A DNA stretch of 64,000 nt, from the NCBI RefSeq assembly GCF_024323335.1, contig NC_066583.1, forward strand, positions 271,680,916 to 271,744,915. The letters are read 5' to 3'. The notes below the pieces were generated by a model. The model worked only from the letters and a program-made list of their open reading frames with translations. It ran no database searches and was not told the DNA's origin. This stretch comes from Lathyrus oleraceus. Its lineage: Eukaryota > Streptophyta > Magnoliopsida > Fabales > Fabaceae. Made by a program: the position numbers and the translations under genes. Below are positions 46,146 to 56,947 of the stretch, in pieces (the stretch's first letter is position 1; the number at the start of each line of letters is the position of its first letter).

Positions 46146-47048
46146 TATATATTATTTTTATTTTCAGTTAGCATTCGTTTTTTTGTTTTGTTAAGTGGGA
46201 AAGGGGACATAAAAATGACATGAAATAATATGTGATTGTGAAATTAATAAAATAAGCTAGGACATGATTTTTTGAAAGGGATTTGGCTTTCTAGTTTGGT
46301 GACCATCCAACAGCTTCTAACCCTAACAACCACTTATGACAGACCAGTTTCGCTATTTTGGTTCTTAAGCAAATCATTGTTTTAATTATTTACTAATTAG
46401 GTTTTCAATTTTGAAGCGTGTTACATGATGTGATATGTGATGATCATTGGACCATAACCATTATGCTTGTTGGTTCATGTCCATCGAAACCATTACTATA
46501 GCAAACTTTTATTTAATTTCATAGTACTATCATATATCACTCCTACATTCCATTTAGATAGTCTTAGTTGTACAACTGTCGTTTTCCAATCATAAATTTA
46601 TTTCAAATATCAATAATTAAAATTAGACTTAAATAATATTTTCATTTATATTAGCTGACATGTTTTTTATTTTAGTTTTTAAATTATTTTTTTATGAAGT
46701 TTTTAACTATTGATTTCTTTTTAAGTCTTCAATGTTAAATTTTTATTGAAAAATTGATATGATTAATATCGATGATGTGAAATTATTTTTTAATTTGTCT
46801 TTTGTGACACTCTATTAGTACGTAGAAAGTATTGTTTGATTGTTTTAAAAAGGAGGACTAAATTCATAAAGGAAATGATATTTCAACTTTTCCTTCTTCT
46901 TTTTCATCTGCTCAAATTTGGTTTTTTACGGGTTGTCATACTTTTCTACATAGTGAAGCATGCATACGTCATCAGTTGGAAACTCTACTCCGTTATAAAT
47001 TTCAGTATGTGGTTGCAATAGATCAATGAGGATGTACATTTCAAATTC
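46146..47048. other. No gene seen
   Basis: AT-rich intergenic sequence. Frames at 46836-47021 and 46926-47141 have no family signature. Confidence 0.3.
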
Positions 47049-50000
47049 CACTACAAAAAACACATCTAACATCGGACGTAAAATGCACTTAATCTCGGTT
47101 ACAAATGAGAGGTAACGAAGGGCGTAATGAAAAGATACCACTTTACCCCTCAGTTATTAAAAAATTGAGGGATAAAGTTATCTGCACATGGATTCGATCT
47201 TCAACATTTGTATTTTTTTATTATTTTTAGAACTGAATGACACGCCCAATATTAACTCTCGATGTTATGTAGAACCTAGGTAATATATCTATGTTATCAC
47301 CTCGGTTTTATGTAAAAGTCGAGAGAATAAGTTTTTTTAGTACTATCATATGCACCCGTATTACATAACCATATTTTATAAATTCCTGAAACTGAAACAC
47401 TGTATATTTTTTCAAATACTCAATATAAAACATTGAACCACAAATATTCATCACCAAATACAAACCTAAATTGACACACACTTTATAATTTTACAACAAA
47501 ACTAAAACAAATGATTAACCAACAAAAGCAATAACCAAAATGAAAAGTTTTGTAGGTTGTCCAATAGGATTTGTCACTGGTCATTAAGCACCTATAATTT
47601 GAGCAACATTTGAAATCAATTAGGATAATCAACAACAACTTTAAATATATAGTACAAGGAATTAAAAAGAGTAAAATGAATAATTATAAATTAATAAGCG
47701 ATATAAAATATTTACTTACTAGTTTTTCCATATCTCCTCTTCATGATCACAACGAATAACATGCACATCATCTGAATCATTTTCTTTAGATGATTGACGT
47801 ACATGTGTTGCAAAACAAGGGGTCTCATAGTTAAAATCTTGATTGTCATTAGTACTATCAGGAAGATATTTTCTCTGAAGAACAATTGACCATCTAGTGC
47901 TAGCAGGATCAATGACATAAAAAACTTGTTTTGCTTGGATTGCCATGATGAATGGTTCGTTCCTATAAGTTTCCTTTTGAAGATTAACCTGTGTGAATCC
48001 TAATTCATCGGTTTCTACACCGATGTTATTGTCAATTTACTTGCACTTAAATAAAGGCACTTTAAAAGCAACATAGTCAATCTCCAAAATCTACTAAATG
48101 ACCCCAAAGTATGCTCTAGATGCTAGTATAAGATTGTTATATTTGGAACTAGAAAAGTACATGGATTCAACCTCAACAATAACCCCACCATTTTGCATGG
48201 TGCTACGATCATCCTTTAATTTTGTATAGAATAAATATTTAGTAATGTCGTATGCACTCCAAGTAATTACATTAAACTTAGGCATACATGACAACCATTT
48301 AATTTTATCTGATGAGCTACTCTCTTTAGAAACCCTTTTATTAAACCAATTTATTAAAGTTTTGTTATGCTCTATCAACAACCATCTTTCATTCATCTGG
48401 GGAATTTTTATTTTATAATACTTTTGTGAGCGGTCAAGTAAGGTTGAACTTCACTAAGGTTATTCAATATATACAAATGTGCTTGAAGAACTACTTCTTG
48501 GTCAAATGTCTTAACATTTAAACCTTGAATACCTCTACCATCATAACATTCATCATGACGAGACTTAGGAATTCCTATAGAGTTTGCTTCTGACAAATAG
48601 TTTGTACAAAACTCAATAGCTTCTTCTGTGATGTACCTTTTTACGATCGAAGCTTCCAGACGGTGATGATTCTTTGTATACCCTTTAAAAATCTTCTTGT
48701 AACGCTCTACCAGATACATCCACCATAAATAAGCCGGACCATAAATTATAATCTCCCTTACTAGATGAACAACTAAGTGAACCATAATGTTAAAGAATGA
48801 TGGAGAGAAAAACATCTCTAATTGGCACAAGACAATTGCAGATTCATGTTCCAAGTCTTCTAAATCTACAGGATCAATAACCTTACTATATATAACATTG
48901 AAGAATAAGCATAATCTGGTTATATTTACCCTTACATTTCTTGGTAAAATGTCACGAATAGCCACTAGTAGAAGTTGTTGCATCAAGACATGACAATCAT
49001 GAGATTTTAAGCCAACTAACTTGAGATCTTCATAGACACAAGTTTCTTAAAATTTGATGAGTACCATCGGGGAACTTTGATACCCTGCAAACATACACAA
49101 TTTTTTTTCTTCCGTTTTTTTGTTTCTTTCCAAAGTCAACATTAATTTATTGATGTATTTTTGTAAACCTCCCTCCCGGTTAAGGGCTTTGGAGCGATAT
49201 CAAACTCTTGCTCTCCATTAAAAGCCTTCCACAATCTACAATATGGATGATTAGGTCTTAGAAATTTTTGATTCCCAATATGAACTTTCTTTTTTCCTTT
49301 TTTTAATTGGCGGTGACATGTATCAACTTCACATACATGACACACTTTATGTCCCTTGTCGTTGTACCCAGACAAATTACCGTATACAGAAAAGTCATTA
49401 ATTATGCAAAATAACATGGCACATAACTTAAATTTATCACCTGTATACAAATCATCAACATAAACACCTTCCTCCCACAAAAATCTTAAATATTAAATCA
49501 ATGACATTAAATAAACATCTATGTCGTTCCATGGTTGTCTTGGACCCAAAATCATTATTGATAGCATCATATACTTGCGCTTCGTACATAACCATGGAGA
49601 TAAGTTGTAGATTGTGAGAATAACATGACATGACATATGGTTAGTAATCAAATTACCAAAAGGGTTCATTCCGTCGGTAGCAAGTTCAAGCCTAAGGTTC
49701 CTCGGTTCAAAGGCAAAATCTGGAAACAAGGAATCAATTTTCTTCCATTTCAATGAATGAACTAAATAGAGAATTTTTCCATCACACACTCTTTCATCTG
49801 CATGTAATCTAGTATTCTTTGTGTCATTAACATTAGAAAACAATCTCTTGAACCTTGGAATTATCGATAGGTTCCACATCACCTTGGAAAGAACACCTTG
49901 TTAGCTACACTATCATCGTCATCAACATCATTATCCTTTTGCTTGTAGCATGACTCTCTACACCTCGGGCACTCCTTCAAGTTTTCAAAATATTTCCTTT

Positions 50001-50330
50001 ATAAGATGCAATCATTATGACATGCATGTATTTTGACATAGTCCAAACCCATTGGACATAATATCTTTTTGGCCTTATAACTATGGTTCAACAACATGTT
50101 ACCTTTGGGAAGCACTGTGAATGATTTCCCCACGAGTCTCTATTTGTTTGCTCCTCCAGCAGGTTACACTCAGTAAACATTGTTTCTAATAATATCATTT
50201 TTGCCTCTCCCATGTCAAATTGTTTTCTTTAAATCCTAACAAGCTTCTGTGAAACACTACCCTCAAGTATATTCTTCATATGACTAATTCTTTTCAAATC
50301 TATAGCAAGTTTCTAAGTTTAGTTCCCCAA
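47049..50330 (-). mobile_element. CACTA (En/Spm) transposon, truncated
   Basis: The left terminus CACTACAAAAAACACATC is the canonical CACTA end. Subterminal CTCGGTT/CTCAGTT words recur at about 47093, 47147 and 47303. A TNP2-type transposase gene reads toward this end from about 50330. The opposite CACTA end is not found; the element stops where the minisatellite begins. Confidence 0.75.
47712..50330 (-). pseudogene. CACTA TNP2-type transposase, broken
   Basis: From the right on the minus strand: NMLLNHSYKAKKILCPMGLD and YVKIHACHNDCI (50030-50140), NLKECPRC (about 49970), the TNP2 core at 49493-49882 (RFKRLFSNVNDTKNTRLHAD, FPDFAFEPRNLRLELATDGM) and 49142-49480 (GYNDKGHKVCHVCEVDTCHR). The DUF4218 region follows at 48408-48986 (CQLEMFFSPSFFNIMVHLVV) and the DUF4216 region at 47712-48396 (GGVIVEVESMYFSSSKYNN). 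Stops and shifts separate the parts. Confidence 0.8.
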
Positions 50331-50331
50331 C

Positions 50332-52048
50332 CACGATGCCAAAGTCAGTGTTAGTATCGATATCTTTTATCCTTTGTTGCGATACCAAAGTTAGTGTTGG
50401 AATCGTTTTCTTTTATCTTCTGCCGTGATGCCAAAGTCAGTGTTGGTATCAGCCTCTTTTATCCTTTATTGCGATACCAAAGTCAGTGTTGGTATCATTT
50501 TTTTACCTTCTGTTGTGATGCCAAACTTAGTGTTGGTATCAACCTCTTTTATCATTTGTTGTGATACCAAAGTTAGTGTTTGTATCGTTTCCATTTACCT
50601 TATGTTATGATATCAAAGTCAATATTGACATCAACCCTTTATCTTTTGTCACGATATCAAAGTCAATGTTGATATTTTATCTTTATCTTTTGTTACGATA
50701 TCAAAGTCAGTGTTGATATCAACTATTTATCTTTTGTTACGATATCAAAGTCAGTGTTGATATCAGCTTTTTATCTTTTGTTACGATATCAAAGTCATTG
50801 TTGATATCATCTCTTTATCTTTTGTTACAATATCAAAGTCAATGTTGATATCGGATCTTTATCTTTTGTTACAATATCAAAGTCAGTGTTGATATCGACC
50901 CTTCATATCTTGTTATGATATCAAAGTCAGTGTTGATATCGGTCATTTATCTTTCATTGTAATATCAAAGTCAGCATTGATATCGGCCTTTTATATTTTG
51001 TTACGTTATCAAAGTCAACGTTGATATAAACTATTTATATCTTGTTACGATATCAAAGTCAGTGTTGATATAAGCCCTTTATCCTTTGTTGTGATACCAA
51101 AGTCAGTGTTGGCATCATTTTCTTTTACCGTTTGCCACGATATCAAAGTTAGTGTTGATATTGGCTCCTTATCTTTTGGTACGATATCAAAGTTAGTGTT
51201 GATATCAACCCTTTATCTTTTGTTACCGTATCAAAGTCAGTGTTAATATCACTTGTTTATCTCTTAATATGATATCAAAGTCAGTATTGATATCGGCTAT
51301 TTATCTTTTGTTATGATATCAAGGTTAGTGTTGATATCATTTATTTATCTTTTATTACGATATCAAAGTCGGTGTTGATATCGTCTTTTTATCCTTTGTT
51401 GTGATACCAAATTCAGTGTTTGTATATTTTATTTTACCTTTTCCATGATATCAAAGCTATTGTTGATATTAGCTCTTTATCTTTTGTTATGATATCAAAG
51501 TTAGTGTTGATAACGACCCTTTATTCTTTATTGTGATACCAAAATCAGTGTTGATATCATTTTCTTTTACCTTTTTCCATGATATCAAAGTCAATGTTTA
51601 TATCGGCTCTTTATATTTTATTACAATATCAAAGTTAGTGTTGATATCGGCCCTTTATCCTTTATAATGATACCAAATTCAGTGTTGATATCATTTTCTT
51701 TTACCTTTTGCCACGATATCAAAGTCAGTGTTGATATCAACTCTTTATCTTTTATTACGATATCAACGTGAGTGTTGATATCATCCATTTATCCTTTGTT
51801 GTGATATCAAAGTCAATGTTGATATCGACTATTTATCTTTTTGTTATGATATCAAAGTTAATGTTGATATCGGTTATTTATCTTTTGTTATGATATCAAA
51901 GTTAGTGTTGATATTGACCATTCATCTCTTGTTGCAATATTAAAGGCAGTGTTGATATCAACTCTTTATCGTTTGTACGATATAAAAGTCAGTGTTGCTA
52001 TCGGCTCTTTTATTCTTTGCCACGATATCAAAGTCAATGTTGATATCG
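50332..52048. repeat. 39-unit minisatellite, ~44 bp period, with a conserved inverted repeat
   Basis: I count 39 units spaced 43-46 bp. The main unit core is GATATCAAAGTCAGTGTTGATATC; its arms GATATCAA and TTGATATC form a perfect 8 bp inverted repeat around AGTCAGTG. The rest of the unit is a T-rich spacer (TTTATCTTTTGTTAC). Units 2, 4 and 18 carry GATACCAA at the left, mostly paired with TTGGTATC at the right; units 3 and 5 carry GATGCCAA with TTGGTATC. Short frames inside the array are artefacts. Confidence 0.9.
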
Positions 52049-52438
52049 GCTCCAATCCTCATTTCAATCCAAGTCTCAACACCTGGGTTGATGATAATCC
52101 TCTCTCCGTGGAAATAATTATTACACCAAAGCGGGATAGTAAGAACAAAAAACATGTGAATGGGCAACAACCATTCATATCTTCAGCAAAATAAAATCTC
52201 CGGAAATTCACAATATCTTACCTCATTTTATCACCATTGAGTCTGCTTTCGATTTCATATCTCCAGCAAGATAAATTCTCAATAAGCACATACAGAATCA
52301 TTACATTTCATTGCATTTTATTTCCTTCAAATGGTAAAATTTAGGTTCTTTTTATATATTTAACTACCTTCCACCATGATCATATGAAAAATGTCATCCT
52401 TCATATCCTCTAGTTCAAGATAGTTAAATAGGGGCAAC
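52049..52438 (+). other. 3' untranslated end and polypurine tract of an Ogre/Tat-like gypsy element
   Basis: No coding frame is readable. The stretch ends in AAATAGGGGCAAC (52426-52438), a plausible polypurine tract, directly before TGTCATACC, an LTR start. This orientation places the minisatellite in the 3' untranslated region of a plus-strand gypsy element whose coding part is absent from the window. Confidence 0.45.
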
Positions 52439-54805
52439 TGTCATACCTTAAATTTTACCCTGGGTTTTTTTCTCTGTACCAATATAGCATGATCATTCTA
52501 TTTGATCATACATCCCATCACTCATTTCATTGCATTATTCAGAGACCTAGATGCATGAATAGTCAAGAGTACTTAATTTCATGTGTCTTTGAATAATATT
52601 AGTATCTTTATATTTGAGCACTACATGCAAATGGGCCAAGAGTTAGTTGTTTACAGTTAGTTCTCCATTCATCTCTCTGCATCATTATCTTTCATCGACA
52701 TGTTTTGAGTAAACATCAAGAGTTTGACTTTTTGCTCCTTCTATTTTCATTTTTCCATTTTTTTAGTTTTATTTTAATTACATTTTGTTAGCATTAATTT
52801 TAGAAAAAAAAGGGAAAAAGAGGGGAAAAATTAACAAGTCAAGAGTTGACATTTTTGGGTTTTACTGAATTTTCATTATTATTTGCATTATTAAAGATAA
52901 ATTCACGTTCAAGTTACTTTTGTTTATTTTTGTTCCATTTTGTTTTAATTTTATTTTTAATTTTGTTCTATTTTTATTCTAATAATACATCTAAAAGTTT
53001 ACATTTTGCTTTATCTACACACAAGGCAAAATCTATTTTGGGATGAATAAAACAAAGATACATTTTATTCAAGTAAGAAAAAAGACTTTTACATACACCA
53101 AAGTTACATTACATTTGCTTCACATTTCCTTCACAAAATTGAATTTCACATTTGCATTACATTTCAGGCAAACACCAAATGAAATTCAAGTACATAAAAC
53201 TACATTTTAATTCCAATTTGCTTCACATTCTTGAATTTCACATCCATTTACATATTACAACCAAATTAGCATTTTGCATTTACATTTCAAATTTGTATTT
53301 CAATTTGAATTTGCTACACATTTACATTTACACGATATTTGAATTTACATTTCATTTCATAACCATCTTTAACTATCATAACTACCTCTAATAACCTCAA
53401 TCACTCAAACTAGCATAATCTCTAACTATCTTGGAGATTCAATCTCATCCTCTCTTAAACCTATCATATGGATCATAATCTAAACACCATGAATCATTGA
53501 ACCCTAACTACCTTTCCCTCCATTTCATTCTTATTTAAACTTCACTCATCATCACCATGAAAGACTAATCACAATTTACCAATTTCTATCTCCTAACAAA
53601 CTTCACACTTCATCCATCATCATCTTCATCTAAACTTCAAACTTCCACCATCTTCTTCATTCTTCAACCTAAACCAAATATTAAACTTCCATCAATCTTC
53701 TTCATCACCTTCAAAACAACAATCTTCATTCAATTTCAACATTTCTTCAACCTCTTTCCCCTAACCTCCATTGAATTAAAATCAATAGCAGCTTATCAAC
53801 TCAATTAACAAAAAAAAATATATCAGAAATCTAGTAGCAAGAAAACAACAAAGCAAACCAAGGAAAAGAGAAGAAAGAGTTCAGTTTTGAATTTTTGTCG
53901 AACATGTGGTGCGTGAATTATAAAGCGGTAATAATGGCAACACCATAACCAATTCACAAGCTGCGATTTGAGCGTAATCATTAACAATAGTACAATAGAA
54001 AATCAGTAGCCATAAGCCAAAAGCAAAACATAAGTGAAAAGAAGAAATGATTTGCTTGAGACATTTCACCGAACACCTTACGAGTGAGGACAAAATATGC
54101 GTTTTCTTCATTTTAACCGACTTTGGATATATGGCGAACAAAATGAAGCTGATCACCATCCTTAATACCATAATCTCTAAGTAACCCATTTATGTAACTA
54201 ACTCCGTGGCTTAATAGAATAAACAAAATTGCCCCCAAACAAGTGGCCATAATATTTTTTTTCCGGTGTAAAAATCGCCTCTATTGCATCTTTGAGTTCT
54301 ACAACAATTGCTATTTTAGAAACTTCAACTTGGAATTTAAGATGAATCGAGTTTGAGGATGGAGAGGGTGAAGTTTTTGGAAGGAAGTTTATCGTGGGAT
54401 AAACTGTCATCGACAATCATCAAGGAGGAAATTTAAACGGTGAGAGATCGCCGAGGGCTGTCATTGGATACATGCAGTTCACTCATGATCTTAGTTATGC
54501 TCAATAAAGAAGAAGAAGAAACGAATCATTCTGCAAATGCAAGTTTTATGATTTCGCGTTTTGCAAAGACGTTAAGACGATTTGTTTCCTTTTCTTTTTT
54601 CTGTTATTCTTGTTATTTTTATTTTATTTAATATAATGTAACCACATGTCATTATTTGATTAGTGTTGGATTTAATCATGAAAATAATTATGTGCATACT
54701 CCCTATAAACATTACCATGGTCATGCACAATCAAATGGACACCCATGTGTTTTTGTTGTTTGGGCCTAAGCAGTATTTTTCTATCACACCCTATTCTAAT
54801 TTCTC
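52439..54805 (+). mobile_element. LTR-like sequence (Ogre/Tat type?), interrupted by the Tekay element
   Basis: It begins TGTCATACCTTAAATTTTAC after a polypurine tract. The body contains repeated ACATTTGCA/TTTACATTT words at 53100-53350 and a pyrimidine-rich CTTCATC zone at 53580-53760. It is cut at 54810 by the Tekay insertion and continues after 63377. A second TGTCATACCCC begins at 63826, so this LTR would be about 2.8 kb if it ends there. The family is inferred from the start and the PPT only. Confidence 0.4.
54113..54420 (-). pseudogene. U11/U12 snRNP 25 kDa-like protein fragment, frameshifted
   Basis: On the minus strand the sequence reads NFTLSILKLDSS, then after a shift KFQVEVSKIAIVVELKDAI, then VYSIKPRS, then after another shift YINGLLRDYGIKDGDQLHFV and RHISKVG with a stop at 54113-54115. 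This follows the ubiquitin-like fold of the plant U11/U12-25K family (minor spliceosome) or its close paralogues, where ...LRDYGIKDGDQLHFIRH is the conserved end. Two frame breaks and a weak middle make it a pseudogene. It lies antisense within LTR-like sequence and looks like a captured or retroposed copy; no intron is evident. Confidence 0.65.
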
Positions 54806-54810
54806 ACCCC
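54806..54810. repeat. Left target-site duplication of the Tekay element (ACCCC)
   Basis: ACCCC here matches 63373-63377 exactly. Confidence 0.95.
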
Positions 54811-54938
54811 TGTAACACCCCGATAAAAATAAGATAATTATTTAATTTAAGTTAATATTATATTTATTAATTTAATTAAATAATTGGAATTATTGGATTA
54901 TTATTATTATTATTACTGGAATAATAATTATTGGAAAA

Positions 54939-54946
54939 TATATAAG
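54939..54946 (+). promoter_or_regulatory. Candidate TATA box in the Tekay 5' LTR
   Basis: TATATAAG, followed within 40 bp by purine-rich sequence that would begin the transcript. It is repeated in the 3' LTR at 61489-61496. Assignment is by motif only. Confidence 0.4.
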
Positions 54947-55390
54947 TTGGGATAAGGAAAAGAGTTCCATTTTTTTGGTAAAAGGGTTTTTACGTGAAAA
55001 GCAGAGAAGCGGCTGAAAAGAGGAAAAGGGCAAAGAGACAGAGCAAGAGGAAGAAGGTTGGAGAAGAGAAAAGCTTGGAGCTTAAAGATTCGCCGGATTA
55101 ACTCAGGTAAAGGGGGTTTATCGTCGTTTAATGGGTATTATGGGTTAACATGTAATGGGTAGTGATAAACCGTTGAATTGACCCTAATTGGGATGTTGAA
55201 TGCTGAAAAATTGTGTTGGATAAGTTGTGTTAAAGCTGTAATTGAATCTGTATTTGTGTGAGTTGTAATTTCCCGAACGTATAGCTTTTTACGGAATTGG
55301 AATCGGAGGTCCGGAAGTCCTCCAACGGCGGAAAGTGCGGAGAATTCTGCATTCTGCTTTGTGTTAGCGCAGGAACAGCTTTCTGTCTTG

Positions 55391-55642
55391 CGTTAACCGG
55401 TTAACCCAGGGTGTTAACCGGTTAACACTGTTTGAATTGTAAAAATTTGCTGTTTATCTTGCGTTAACCGGTTAACCCAGGGTGTTAACCGGTTAACACT
55501 GTTGTGAGTTGTGAAATATGGCTGTTCTGTTTGCGTTAACCGGTTAACCCAGGGCGTTAACCGGTTAACACTGTTGAGTTTTGCCAGAAAGCGTGTTCTG
55601 TGTTGCGTTAACCGGTTAACCCAGGGCGTTAACCGGTTAACA
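55391..55642 (+). repeat. Array of eight GTTAACCGGTTAAC palindromes (5' LTR)
   Basis: The 14 bp perfect palindrome begins at 55392, 55413, 55463, 55484, 55535, 55556, 55607 and 55628. Copies form four pairs, 21 bp apart within a pair, and pairs recur every 71-72 bp. Pair members are joined by CCAGGGT/CG, and each pair is followed by ACTGTT. It is thus a four-unit tandem repeat whose strictly conserved part is the palindrome while the remaining ~30 bp of each unit differ. Confidence 0.95.
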
Positions 55643-56826
55643 CTGTTGGAAATTGGAAAAATTGATATTTTAATGTTGTGAACATAATTGGTGATTGGCC
55701 TATATCGGTGTGTGATATAGTAGGGATTATTTCCCGTTGTTTTGAGTAGGATGGGTATTAGTAGAGTGTGCTAATACTGTGATTGAATTATTTGGCATGA
55801 CATGATATGATTATGTGATAAATATGCTGATGATGTGTGAAAATATGCATAATGTTGTGAATGTATATATTATGCATGTGTTGGTGAATGGACTGTTTTA
55901 TGGCTTAGAGTGTGAGCATATGTCCATTGTGGATTATTGTTGATGATTCTGCATTGCTAGGTGATTTAGCATGCATATTGTGGCCTCTATGGTGGTAGCT
56001 AATTCCCATAGTGAGGAATTAGTGAGTTAGTCATTATGGACTGTTGTTGATGTTTGCATGCTAGATGAATTAGCGTGCATAGCATGGCCCGTGGGGTGGT
56101 AGCTAATTCCCGTGGTGAGGAATTAGTGAGTGAGTCACTAGGTCTCAAATGAGTGGGACTAGTGGGCTTGGTAGCCGTATCTGGATTTGATCGGTGAGGT
56201 GAACTATATGTTCACGAATAGTCGGTACCGCATGCATGGAGTCTCATTGCATAATGTATGTATGGCGTATAATATGAATGGATGTATTCCAATATTATAC
56301 GTGTGTTTGTGTTGGCATTGGGTATGAGTATGAATTGTGTTGGTATTGAGTATGCCATTTGAGTTGATGTGCCGTTACCGAATGTGTGATATGATTAGGG
56401 TGACTAATGTGTTATTTACTTAGCATTACATGATATTTTATAATGCTTATTATATCGACTGAGGAACTCACCCTTACAACTATTTTTCAGGTAACGAGCA
56501 GTGATTGAGTAGAAGCTAGTGCTTGGAGTCTAGTGTAGTCTCCTTAGTGGGTCATGCTCTGATAGATGTAACATCGGGACGGGATGTTTTACCTTGTTGA
56601 ATAATTTTACATGTAATGTGTTACATGTTTTGCATGATTGATTTGATTTCTATCCGCTGCGTATTGTGCAAATGCTTTATGTTTTGAATTAATAAAAGAG
56701 CATGACAGTTATTATGGTGAATGGTGTGAAATGATTGTGTGACACCCTTAATTGCATAATTACTCTGATTGATATATTGCTATTTTAATTAAACTTTTGG
56801 GGGTATTTTAGAAGGGTGTTACATTA

Positions 56827-56839
56827 GTGGTATCAGAGC
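56827..56839 (+). other. Primer-binding site of the Tekay element
   Basis: TGGTATCAGAGCA follows the 5' LTR after three or four bases; this is the complement of the 3' end of plant initiator tRNA-Met, the usual primer. Confidence 0.9.
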
Positions 56840-56947
56840 ATAGTCGGTCGAGTCGAGTCGTAATTATTCGGTTTCCCTGTACGTGATAGGTGTTGTGTAA
56901 CCCTATCAGTACTTATTGTTTTAGCTTGTTGGGTTTTCAGAATAGAG

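Larger units (their letters stand above)
54811..56823 (+). repeat. 5' LTR of the Tekay element
   Basis: TGTAACACCC...GGGTGTTACA ends. A TATA box candidate, TATATAAG, lies at 54939-54946; AATAAA at about 56691 is a possible poly-A signal. It holds the palindrome array at 55391-55642. A TATTTTTCAGGTAACGAG word near 56482 looks like a splice acceptor. Confidence 0.95.

Noticed and set aside
50332..52048. CRISPR-like regular repeat
   Set aside because: The T-rich spacers are themselves repeated and the host is a plant; it is a tandem minisatellite.
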